Of a stretch of 64,000 bases of DNA, positions 22,996 to 34,440 are shown piece by piece; positions within the stretch are counted from its first letter, which is position 1; each line of letters opens with the position of its first letter. The stretch comes from Spirodela intermedia (taxonomy: Eukaryota > Streptophyta > Magnoliopsida > Alismatales > Araceae): the NCBI GenBank assembly GCA_902729315.2, contig LR746268.1:64501-128500 (forward strand), read 5' to 3'. Below the pieces are notes generated by a model. That model was not told the DNA's origin. It worked only from the letters and a program-made list of their open reading frames with translations, and made no database searches. A program made the position numbers and the translations under genes.

Positions 22996-23646
22996 GTGTC
23001 TATTCCTTTTTCTTCTTTTTTCCCACCCCCTCCCCCCGATTCTCCCCGCTGTATTCTTCAATCTGTCCAGCTCTCGCGCTGTGCGTGGCAGGGCTTGTAG
23101 CTGTGGTCGCTGTGTGTTGTCCGCTCGGCCGGATTCGCGGGTCGAACAAAACAAGAACGGCTCTCCTGCTGTACAAAACTGAACTGTTCCTCCGGGATCA
23201 TGCATCCGTGGTCAACGGCTGGCTTTTTCCATCCTATCCTTGATTCGTGAAGGAGAAGAACAGAGTCTTAAGCCTCTCATGATCACCATCATCAGAATGG
23301 AAACAAGGGGGAGGAGAGAAGCGTGGGGGAAGGGGGGGGGGTAGTCGACCCTCATCTTTAATGTGATGGGTCAAGTCATTCGTCGTCGTCTTCCTTGTCG
23401 TCGAGAGGAAAAGTCAGTCGAGCTGCCGGGCGAACCAGAATGAGTGGGAGTGGAGCAGGCAGTGCGCAGGGGGCCCTCCACGATGCGTGAGGAGTTAATT
23501 ATTCAGGCCCAGGCAGGGGAAGGAAGACTAGTCAGAGCGCTGCTCCCTGTTGCTTTCCCAGCTCTGAGGGAGGACAACAGACAAGACGCGGGCCGGGGGA
23601 GCGGATCTGTCAGACGGGAAGAGAAGACGTCGGCGCGGCGGAGGAG
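22847..23646. other. LIMR 3' UTR and JAZ upstream region, with (CT)30
   Basis: The interval holds the 3' untranslated part of LIMR, a CT microsatellite of about 60 bases at 22934-22993, a G-run near 23332-23341 and a GC-rich leader before the JAZ start. No separate gene is visible. No clear TATA box for JAZ was found. Confidence 0.6.
22934..22993. repeat. (CT)n microsatellite
   Basis: About 30 uninterrupted CT units shortly after the LIMR stop codon, probably in its 3' UTR. Confidence 0.95.
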
Positions 23647-26013
23647 ATGAGCGCAGAGGGGAAGACAGATAAGGACCGCCACCGCCGCGCTGCCGGCGAG
23701 ATCCAGGGCGGAGAGAAGATGGAGGAGCTGGATTCCTCCCAGGTCGTCGGTAGCGGGTGCGTCTGGTTTTGCCACACTCCTCCTTCCCCTCTCTTTTTCC
23801 GCTCCTTCTCTCGCGAGGCAGCGAGGGGCTCCGTTGATACCCTTGCCGCCGCGTGAAATCGGGCGTTGTTCGCGCGTAGGGTGGATCCGCTATGAATTCT
23901 GTTTCCCCTCCTGTTCTTCTCTTTCCTTCCTCTTCCTCGTCCTATTTATCATTCTTTCTTTTTTCTCTTTTTTCGATTTCATTCGACTGCTTCTCGGAAA
24001 TTGCGCTGATTTTTTTCTCTGCCGCCTGTTCCGACTCTGGAGGTCTCCCCCTGCTTCGGCTGATGCTCCACCGCCAACAACGGACAGCAATCCCAAGCAG
24101 CTTACCATCTTTTTCAACGGAGAAATCTGTGTCTTAGAGGACATCCCGCCCGAGAAAGTAGGGCACTCTCCTCTCATCCCCAGCTTTACCCTCCGCGACC
24201 CTGTTTAACGATTTTCCTCTCTGGAGGTTCGTCCTAATCCCTCGCCGTTACAGGTTCAGGCGATCCTGATCATTGCTGCCGCCACCGCAGCCAGGGCAGC
24301 GTCTCCCTCGGCCACCAGCAGGTGGTCGATGAAGGCGGCTTCCCCCTATTCTGCCGCTAGTACTGCAGTTGCTGGCGCCAATACGGCTGCCTCACTTCTG
24401 TTGAGTAGATCGCCGTCCTTTCAGAGCTCGTCAGTGGCAGTGGGAGGATTATCCCCTCGGAACTCGGAGCTGCTCCCCAATCCGGGCGGCTCGCTCTTCA
24501 AGCTGCAAGCGGGTAGACCTCATGAGAGGCGTTCGAGCTTTGCTTCATTCCCTATTCATTCCCTCCTGATCGAATTCCTCCCGTTTTCGGGGATATTTCC
24601 TTCTTTGTAGCTCGTCGACCTAAGAAATGAGCTGGTCCTCTTGTCTTTCTCCCCAGGGCTTCCACTCGTGAGGAGAAGCTCGCTTCAGCAGTTCTTGGAG
24701 AAGCGCCGCGACAGGTAAAAATATCTCTTTTATTTTTTAATCCTCGCCATCCTCGCCATCCTCGCCTGCTCTGTGTTGCTCCAAGCTTTTTTGCACATGG
24801 ATGACTTTCCTGTTAGAGGATGTCGTTCGATCTGCCTTGAGAGGGGGGGCGATTTGATTTTAAATCTGACACTCGGTCTCGATGGATTCAGATATCCTAG
24901 GAGAGGATCTGAATGTTTTTTCTATGAAAAGGCAGATTATATCATAACATCTTGAGAGATCGAGAGAGGGAGAGAGATATGGACAGGGTGGTTTCTCAAC
25001 CAAGAAATATGTGTCATCCTGGTCTGTTGAAGGCTCGACGGGTTTTCGAGAAGACCCTTGAGAAGGCACGATTTCAAGAAGCAGAATGAGTTCTCAGCTT
25101 CATTTTTCACAGTGGTGAGAAGATCGCAAGCCTAGCTCGGCCCACAGACAAAACCTCTGCAAGGAAAGAAGAGAAGAATCGCGTCATACCTGATCTCTAG
25201 AACAAATGAAAACGAGGATGATCAGCTTTCCACAATTCATCTCTCATTAGAAAATTATGCGAGGCGTATTATGCCCAGGAGGAGCTCTGGACTTCATCGG
25301 CCGGCAAAGATGAGGAGACAACCTTGGTAAAGCGACCATCTCTGCACGATGGCGTGCCAATTTGAGAGACTTCATGCTTGCTTCGGGTTAGGGTATGAAA
25401 AGAGTCTGCAACTCCCCATTCACTGTCCCTGCAGGTTCCACCCCGTGCGCTTTCCTCGAAGCGGCATATCTTCATCGTACACTCTTCTGCTTCTGCCGTT
25501 GCTGTCGCTGTTCTGGGCAGAGCAGACGGGAATCGAAAGTTAGATATCAAAGATGGCATCTTTTTGCCTAGTCGATCGGTCCCGTGTGGAAAATCAGCGG
25601 GACCCGAGAGGAAAATCAATCACCGTCTGGGTGCTTCTGGTTTTGGTCATCTTCTGGTGAGCTCATGCAGCCTCAATGGTTGGATGTGCGGTTGATGATA
25701 CTTGGCCTGCTTCTGCTTTCCTAACTGACTCCTTGCTTCTGCTTCTGCTTTCGATCTGCCAATGGTTGAGTAAGATCTGAGGAACTCGCAGGGTAGATGG
25801 TTAATATACCCGCATGATGCCGCCGCAGCCGCCTCCTCTCGCCTCTGTTGTTCTGTGTTTTCTGTTGGCCCGGCGGAGGTAGTTGATTGTGTGTGTTTTA
25901 CGGCTGGCAGGCTGGTGAGCAGGGCACCGTACGTGGCTCCCACGAAGACCAAGGACTGTGGCTCCCACGAAGGCGCCGACAGCCGCGAGTCCACCCCTTC
26001 GGGAGCTTCGTGA
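23647..26013 (+). CDS. JAZ: JAZ/TIFY jasmonate-ZIM domain repressor
   Basis: Transcriptional repressor of jasmonate signalling. Family members bind MYC factors through the Jas motif, recruit NINJA/TPL through TIFY and are degraded via COI1 when JA-Ile is present. Exons: 23647-23756, 24043-24157, 24254-24512, 24657-24714 and 25911-26013; phases match and give 214 residues. The ZIM domain carries TIFFNG at residues 58-63, followed by EKVQAILIIA across the exon 2/3 junction. The Jas motif (163-188) is LPLVRRSSLQQFLEKRRDRL, then VSRAPY. Intron 4 (1.2 kb) splits it after the KRRDR segment, the conserved 'Jas intron' position. The degron core is GLPLVRR where JAZ1-type proteins have ELPIARR, so hormone-induced turnover may differ. 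Sequence resembles the TIFY3/JAZ11-12 type more than JAZ1, but I cannot assign an orthologue. Start chosen as the only ATG whose frame splices into the TIFY exon. Confidence 0.92.
24739..24767. repeat. Nonamer tandem repeat in the Jas intron
   Basis: Three copies of a TCCTCGCCA unit just downstream of the exon 4 donor of the JAZ gene. Confidence 0.7.
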
Positions 26014-28221
26014 AGAGGGTCTGCTTTCCTCTTCCTCGGTCGTGACTGTGACTGTGACTGCGTGTGTGCTTGTATGAATTCCTGCATGGCCTCTCTATCG
26101 AGGAACCTACCCTGCCATGGTAGTATCCGTATCAAGAAATATGACTCTGTTGGTCCTAATCTCGACCATGTTCTTCTTCGTGTAGTTGAGTCTGTTTCAA
26201 GAAGATCCCCTCCGGAGAAGAAGGCTCGGCTCCAAGATTGGGTGGGTGTTTCATCATCACTTCCCGAAGGGGTTGCTCTCGAAGAGATCCCTGCTCAGAT
26301 TCCAGATATGCTTCATATAATTCAAAGAAGTCGTATTTCTTCTTCAAACGGGTAGGCTATGTGTCAAGTAAGAATCTAGGTCGAAGAATGGAGGGAAGGA
26401 CTCGGATGAAAACGAGAGAGAGAGAAAGAGGGAGAACAGACAGGTGGGAATGACTCAGTGGAGCGAAGAACAGAGCACTGATCTGCGATTATTCCCCGCC
26501 AATTTGCCTTTCTTTATTAAGCGAGCAACTAGGTCGATATGCTTGGAAAATTCGTCGCCAGACGAAAGCCAGTCTACTGTAGTCGTAGTCTTCTGTACGT
26601 TTCTCGTCAACGGAGGTGAACGACGGAGATCACGTCGGGTTGAGAAACTACGGCACCCATCCTACATACAAGCTCGATCTCGGAACCTTCCACTTGCTCT
26701 GTTGAGGAAGGGCAACCCCCATTCTTTCGTATGCCTGCAGCTTCCGAGGATTCCTGCGGGTTGGGTGCCGTGCAGGAGAGTTTAATTGGTTATGACGTCC
26801 TACGGTTACGCAATGAATCCGAAGAATGTCCAGAGCTGTAAAGCTATAGCTATATATCTATATATATATATGCCCATACGGCGGGTAAGCAGCCCCACAG
26901 TGACTCCAGGAGGAGCCAATTCCAGTATCCAACCGGCGATCTCTCCGACTCTTCCATCGCCTTGAGGTATCCCCCACCTCTCTCCCTCTCTCTCTCTCTC
27001 TCTTTCTAGATCGCTCTCTCCCCTGGGGAAGATGACCCAAATGGAAGCGTGAATAGTTAGACGAGGGTCTTGCGACGGGGTGTGGTTTCTGTTCTGCGTT
27101 GGAAAGTGTCGCAAATCTGACGCAGGCCCTGCGGCCCAGATCGACAGCGTTTCTTCGCCGGCGATGGACCGCTGGAGGCAGAAGAAGAGAGGGACGGGGC
27201 TGAAGAGGAGTGTCCAGCTGCGGGTTTATGACCGGTCTTCTCCTTGAATTTGTAACGAGTGGATCAAACCGAAAAGCGACGGCGTCTTGTGACCGGCGCG
27301 CTCAGGAGCAACTGGTTCCGGCTAGTCAACCATCCGTATCAAGGAAATTTCTCCGCCCTTGGTGGGTCGTGACAGCGAAGCGCACCATTCCAGTGGGCCA
27401 TATAGCTATCTCAGTGTCGTCCTGATGAACTTGGTTTGGATAAGCCCTCGAGAGATGATGTCATTTCTCACGTGTACCATCGAAAACCCTCAGACTTGCC
27501 GTTCGATTCGTGTTCATATCGCATTTTTTCTTCTCATCTGTACACCTCTCCTTGGCCGCCGCCGGCGGCGGCTGTCAAACCTCTAGAAGACCCCCGCCGG
27601 CGGCCGGCGGGAGGGGGCATGCTGGCAGATGGAGATGCACGAAGAGGATTCAAACGGGTTGGCCGCTGCTGACTTGCCCTTGGGAAGCCGCAGTGTTGAT
27701 GCGACGGCCCGGAAAATGACACCTTGGAGTCTTCCCCGAAGCTTCCTGCCTGGACACGCGTCCCCACTGCCGCGAGAATTATCACACCCGTTAGCTGCCC
27801 TGCTGGTCGCCGTCGCCCTGGCCGGGAGAAGGGGGCGGAGCCGAGACAGCTCTATTCTGATTATGATTTGCCCGCCCGGCGTCTTGCACGGAGCAGGAGA
27901 AAATAGGCGTGCGAGTGAGAAAAATAAATCGAGAAAAAAGGGGGAGCAAAAACAAAAAAGGACAGAACAGGAGAGGAGAGAGAGATTTCGGGGGACGAGG
28001 GAGAAGAGGCAGATCTTGCATCTGGAATCCATCCCTCATCTCCGTTGATCTCTCTCCTTTTGGCCGACGCCAATTCCGCTTCGCGATCTCGTAGGTGAGG
28101 GTTGCTCCGACGGGTTATGGACAGCGGGACGGCGGCGCTGGCCACATCTGTGCGTCGAAGCCGGCCGGCGTGCTCGTATTCGTCTCCACAGTCAGCGTAG
28201 CTCCTTCATCTTTCCGTCTAA
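26014..28221. other. Intergenic region between JAZ and CAX genes
   Basis: JAZ 3' UTR, then GC-rich sequence with short simple repeats (TA run near 26850-26872; CT run near 26976-27003) and the probable promoter and leader of the CAX gene towards 28.2 kb. ORFs on both strands show no recognisable domain and change frame freely. No TATA box could be assigned to the CAX gene. Confidence 0.5.
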
Positions 28222-31200
28222 ATGTACAACGGGTCGACGGCGGCGCCTGCTAACGGGATAGGGGACGAGCCCAGCACCAGGGGCGAGCGGGAACGGGAGA
28301 GCAGAGGACGAATGGGGAAGGGTGGCGGTGGAGGTCCAGGTGAGCCAGGCCCTTGTCGCTTCTCTTCTGGTTTCATCCCCTCTGCTCGCGTCTGTCCATC
28401 AACATCTTGCTTCTTTCCCGTCTCCTGACACGCAACAGATCGGCAGGAAGCCCTGGTATGCCGTCTCCAACTGCACCACCTTCGTCCGACACTGGAAACG
28501 GCGCTCTAGATCTCAATCTCCAGTTCTTATCTCTTTTCCTGACCCACCCTTCCTTTCCCTCTCTATCCGTCACCTTGATCTTTCGCCGGCTCTTCTTGTC
28601 TGCATTGTGGATCTCCTCTGTCCGCATCGTGGATCTCCTCTGTCCGCATCGTGGATCTTTCTGCGGGTACCTTTCAAGCAGATTGAACCGGTCAGAAAAG
28701 AGAACAAAATATACAAGTGCTAAACGGAGTGCCTAGACGGAGAGGAGAGGAGGAAAGTGGGAGAAAAGGGCAGATATAGAAGATTGATCGGTTCTCTCCC
28801 TCTTTTCTGAAAGCAATTGTTTTTTTCCCATTTACTTGAACGATTGATAGCGACACACGAATGCCGCAAAGCGCACTAGTAAGATCGTAGCCAATTTAGG
28901 GGTTTACTTTTACTATCAGTGACCTCGTCAGTTGAACTCATTCCATCCCTGCGTGCCCTACAGTCCCCTCTGGATGGGCGGAATCCCTTGATCTCTCATC
29001 TTGGTACCCATTTCCCTTGATCTCTGTTTTGATGTCCATGGTTTCTACGTCAGATTATCAGTGATTCACTTCGATCTCCGCTGATGCATTCTTCTCCGCT
29101 GCTCTCTATGACTTGCAGAATTCTCGCGCCTTTAATTCATGGTGTTCGTATAATTTTTTTCCTTTCTGCCTATCTGAGACCAAATTGCTGACTCTCGCTG
29201 GAATTTTTTGCATGTTCACGTTCTGCTGGTCTGTTTGTTTTTACTTGTTCACCAAATTGCTGAAGGCTCTGTCGTCCCTCGCCAAGCTCTGGAGAAAATC
29301 TTAGTGATGATGCGTCCTTCCTATTTGAAAGAATGGCTGCGATACTTACTAGGTTTTTTATTTTTTATGTTTTCCTGATGCTGTTGGTGTAGATGGAAGT
29401 ATAAGCCGCTTAGAACAGAAGACAGATGAGGAGGAGAACCTTGTTAGTCCGTCATCATCTGCGGGGAAGATGCACACCTTCGAACTATCTCAGCCGCCCA
29501 TTCCTAAACAGGCACGCAACGGGCTACTGGGTAGCCTTTACGTCGTTTTATTTAAGGCTAAGATCAATCTCTTGTTGCCTTTTGGTCCGATGGCGATCTT
29601 GCTTCATTATCTCACGCGGAAACATGTAAGGGATTCCATCTGGTTAGTTCCTTGATATTGTCGCTGACTGTAAAAGTTCAATGGTTGCCTTTTCTTTAAC
29701 CAAAGAAAAATTCATTGGCATCAATCAAACCCCCGTCTAATTCATCATTGTAAACGTTAAAATACACATTTTGAAGATCAGTCTGTTTCTTCGCCAGTAA
29801 CTAGGTCCTCATCCTCGTTCATTGTTATCAGACTGGATTCCCAACAGTAGGCATTGTTTTGGGCGAGTGTCCTCCAAAAGTGATTGGACGGCATGATCAC
29901 CGTAGATGTAGGAAAAAAGTATTGTAACAAAGGCAACTTGGAGCCAGTTGTTTGGATGACAAAATTTCTTATTGAACTAGTGTAACTGTCACATGATTTA
30001 GCTTTTAATATGAATTCATCTGAATTGCAGGGCTGGGTATTCGTCCTCAGCTTGATAGGAATAACTCCTCTGGCTGAGCGTTTAGGTTATGCCACTGAGT
30101 AAGTGTCATAAGATATGACAATTCCTTCCCTTCTTTCCCATTTTTATCGTTTTTAAGCACATTCTCCGTTGAAGATCTGACATGATGCTATATCTGGGAT
30201 GCAGACAACTCGCGCACTTCACTGGTCCTACAGGTTCATCTCAGCCTAGCGTTTTTAAATCAATTGAGATATAATCATGGATATCCTTTGCAAGTATGTG
30301 GTTTATTCCCCCCTTGAATGTCATATACCAATAATATAATTTGGTGTGCCCCTGCCAGTTGGAGGACTTCTGAATGCTACATTTGGAAATGCAACTGAAA
30401 TGATAATCTCAATCTATGCGTTGAAGAAGGGGATGATTCGTGTTGTTCAACAGTCTTTACTGGGGTCTATCTTGTCGAACATGCTCCTAGTTCTTGGGTG
30501 TGCTTTCTTTGCTGGAGGAATTGTTCACTATAGAAAAGTTCAGGTCTTCAACAAGGTAATGTGGGCTCTACGCAATCCAACTGTATGTCCTATTCTTGCA
30601 TCACAAATACAATAACACTCACTTCGTACAGGCAGCTGCTGTGGTCAATTCAGGGCTACTATTGATGGCTGTCATGGGTTTAATGTTCCCAGCTGTTCTT
30701 CATTTTACACGCTCAGAGGTTCAATATGGAAAATCAGAGATATCTCTTTCAAGGTTTAGCAGCTGCATCATGCTAATTGCTTATGCTAGCTACCTACTGT
30801 TTCAACTAAAGAGCCATCACAGCCTTTACAATCCTATTAATGATGTGAGTTCCCCCATCTCATGAGAATACTAATTGGGTAATTATTGGCTGTAAAGAAT
30901 GTACCTGTGTTTTCTTGGGCAATGTACTCAATTACTTAGTCAACACGTCTGTGACTACCAACGGCCTGCAACCTTTTGCTTCTCCTAAGGTGTTTAAAAT
31001 GTACAAACATTCCCATCAGAGAAATGTTAGTGACAGACTATGATGCAAAATATTTCTTGGCTTGAGAATCTTCATTATTCTTCCTTCTCTGATGATTTTT
31101 TTTTGCCGTCTGAAACTTGGAAGTAGCATTATAAATATATCTGCTAGCATAAGCTGATGTATATGCTCTTTACTTGTTTTGTTCTGTTGAGGCATCCCAT

Positions 31201-34200
31201 CTTTTTTTTTTTTAATGTATTTTTACTTGCAGTGGCCATAAAGTGTCTAATAATGATTCCTGTGCCTGTGGATAATGATAGGAAGGACTTAACGAAAGTG
31301 TCTCTGATGAAGATGAGGAGCCAGAGATATCTCAGTGGGAAGCAATAATCTGGCTTGCTGTTTTGACGGCATGGGTTTCAATACTCTCTGGGTACCTAGT
31401 AGATGCCATACAGGTATTTTCTTTCATCTTCCCGAATCTAGCCATAGATTCATATCTGTTAATTGTTTTTGAAGATGGGTTTTAGGTATTCAAACCATTG
31501 ATGGGGCTGAGATTAGTTAGCCTTCTTGCGAGAAACATCGAGGAACGTGCTACTTAATCCAGTGTCATACTCCTTTGTTTTCTTACTAGTCGACCCATAG
31601 CCAATACCAGAATCGGGGAAACAAGAACTAGGAGGGCAGTATACATGATTGGTTTAGATGATTGATGGTTGATTAAAACGTATACGTCCCGCTTAGATGA
31701 AACTGCTCATGAACTAGGAAGCCTTAACCTGTTATTGTTCATATCTTTGTTGTATCGAGGAACTGTCAACTGGCCTTACACCTAGGCAATATTCGCTCTG
31801 CTGCTGTGACTTTGTAGCTGAGTTGTCAGGCATGCACAAGAGCCTAGTTTTACAGAGCCTCGCTCTTGTATCTTGCAAGGCATCGTATCATGCATGCTTT
31901 ATTTACTCGCTTAGGGACGTTATCTTAACTAGATTGCCGCATAGAACCATAAGTAACATCATTCTTCATCGAACTCCGATTTCTATCTAACTAGTTATAT
32001 GCTATGGCCCTGATCGCTTTCCATATATATCTAGAGCTTAGGGAAGACTGCATAAAATCGTTTACATGTCAACGGGTACATAATGAACGTGTTCTGACTT
32101 ATTGAATGATTTTGAAAAGTATGGAAAGAGAACATCAATGAGTTCATTAATCCAAGCAGTAAATGACCTACAAGAAAAGGAAAGAAGGATCAGATCCAGA
32201 CGTCTGCCTTTTTAGTCTTGCTTATGTGGTGATAATAGGAATTGCAAAACGGTATTTAGAGAAAGTTAGCTTAGCGTCATCTCCTATTAAATCGAAATTG
32301 CTTGATAAGTTGCAATGTAACCTTGGGAAACCAATTGAGTCTACTTCTAGTCGTCTTTTTGCCGTGACCATTCCTGGAGAAATGTCTTGATTATGTGCGT
32401 GGATCAGTGCTCTGTAGCCATTTGGTAGGATGGGGATCGGGAGAGGGAGGGAAGTATTGTTGTCTCCATTAGCCTAAGATTGTCAATGACAAAAGGTCTT
32501 TTTCTAGGATTTCTTCGGGCTTAGACCTTGAATAAAGATGGAATATGGTAATTTCTTTATAGGGACTCTTGATGTTTCGTAAGGAATGGCCTGAGAGAGA
32601 GGAAACTTTGCCGGAATTGATTTTTATGGGCAAATCATTAGCATATCATTATATTTGGTTGCTGAACTCCTAGCCTTGAGAATAACGCATCACTTTTGTG
32701 GTGAAGGAAATTATATTTCAAATTACTAGCTTTGATTTTGTTATGATCTATGGTTATATTTTTGGGAATGGTTACAGATGAACTCTTTTCTACTCAGGGT
32801 GCTTCTGATTCTATGAACCTGCCGGTGGCATTTATTAGTGTTATTTTGCTTCCTATTGTTGGAAATGCTGCTGAACATGCAAGTGCGATCATGTTTGCTA
32901 TGAAGGATAAGCTTGTAAGTGATTGGAATATCAATAATCCATGTAATCTGTCATCCTATCTTTTGACTTCTCTAAATATCTCTCATTTGTCTGAACTTGT
33001 TTCAAAAGGACATCACATTAGGGGTTGCGATTGGATCTTCTACTCAGATATCAATGTTTGTGGTAAGCCACGATCTTCTCTTTTGTTCTAATGTGTTGCT
33101 ATATGGATGATATCGTATTCTTAATTCAACATTGGTTATCAGTATTGGTTTGACTCTAACTGCTTCATGTCGGAGAGACTTGCTTGGTGAATATGAATTA
33201 AATTACTGCATATAATTGGATATAGTTGGATATAAATTACTGCATATGATTGGATATTAAATTACTGCATATAATTCAACATTACTGCATATAATTTAAA
33301 AAAGATGCTTTTGTTGAAGCATCCCGGTTTTCAATTTACACTTCTGCACCATTTCTATGCTGGAACGATTTTCACAATGCTCATTACTTGCACAACAGGT
33401 TGGAGAGTTATTTTTTTTAACCGGAAATAATTTCGTTTTAATGGTCGGGGGAATTTTATTTTGTTGTCTTTGCTGCAGATCCCTTTCTGTGTAGTTGTAG
33501 GTTGGATCATGGGGAAACAAATGGACTTGAATTTTCAACTTTTCGAGACAGCTACACTGTTCATAACAGTGCTGGTTGTGGCATTTATGCTGCAGGTTTG
33601 TTCTCTCATCTTGAAATTCTCGTCACTGCACTACTTGTGTGCGTTTAGTTCTAGTTGTTGTTGAGTCATTCGTATCTACTTATGTACCAGATGTTTTCTA
33701 AAGATCTTGTTAGGATAATTATTTTAGCTCGTCTGTTTTCTGTTCGGAAAACGTCTGCCCAGTTTATGGCAGTACATAAAGTTAGACGGTAATAACAGTC
33801 CTCTTTCTGAAGGAGTATACATCCCATGCGATGGCTTTTTACCCATGTAAAAGATGCAGTGCAAAATCTTCGATAAGCCCACGAAGGCTACCTCCATGAC
33901 TGTATTACTCTCTTACTGCATTCGATTCATTTTGGGTGTAATTACATCTCTCAGTTTTGGGTCCAGAGGAGGTCTTTGCTCCTACCCCAGCTTGTAGTAT
34001 TTTCAAACTTTGACTATCTATATATATATATATTTGCTGTATATGTATTTCTCTCCTTCCCATTATTTCATGTTCTCTCTTTGGGTCGTTCTTTTAGAAC
34101 TAAACTTCTTTAAGGCCCCCCTGCAGCTGCTGCAATTCCTGAATTTATTGGCCAACGATTCTATTCTGGAAACACATGATTCATGAAATTATTTGAATTT

Positions 34201-34440
34201 TAACAAGATGAGCTTATCTCCTTTACTTGTACGATCTGTAGGAAGGCACGGCCAATTATTTCAAAGGATTGATGCTTATTCTGTGCTACCTAATAGTTGC
34301 AGCCAGCTTCTTTGTGCATATAGATCCCAGCAGTAAGTCGCCCTTCCTAGTTTTCTTCCCTACGTCGAACCAGCGCGCAGAGATCATTCCTATATGAACA
34401 TATATATGCTTATGTTTTCTTAACAGATGACGACGACTGA
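28222..34440 (+). CDS. CAX: Vacuolar cation/proton exchanger, CAX2/CAX5 type
   Basis: Tonoplast antiporter that drives Ca2+ and other divalent metals into the vacuole against the proton gradient. Exons: 28222-28339, 29393-29625, 30031-30098, 30205-30233, 30359-30555, 30632-30844, 31282-31413, 32798-32914, 33009-33062, 33479-33595, 34242-34332 and 34427-34440; 460 residues, all phases matching. The first alpha repeat [20 protein letters not shown] (about 151-170) and the second, [18 protein letters not shown] (about 349-366), supply the cation-binding Asn/Glu residues. Between them is the acidic loop SDEDEEPE (294-301). The C-terminus [20 protein letters not shown] is typical of the type IB (CAX2-like) branch. 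The variable N-terminus (about 100 residues), autoinhibitory in relatives, contains Gly- and Arg/Glu-rich parts. Possible alternative starts are at 28312 (MGKGGGG) and 29470 (MHTFELS). Two very short exons (29 and 14 nt) are notable. Confidence 0.95.
28598..28662. repeat. 22-bp tandem repeat in CAX intron 1
   Basis: About three copies of a GTCCGCATCGTGGATCTCCT unit, the first copy diverged (GTCTGCATTGTGG). Confidence 0.8.
33195..33297. repeat. AT-rich minisatellite in CAX intron 9
   Basis: Four imperfect copies of a unit containing AAATTACTGCATATAATTGG occur in succession with 18-33 bp spacing. Confidence 0.8.

Noticed and set aside
26062-26355. 97-codon ORF downstream of the JAZ stop
   Set aside because: Starts beyond the in-frame stop of JAZ, no domain, and most likely 3' UTR.
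32163-32390. 75-codon ORF in CAX intron 7
   Set aside because: No recognisable homology, lies between clearly spliced exons and does not extend the CAX frame.
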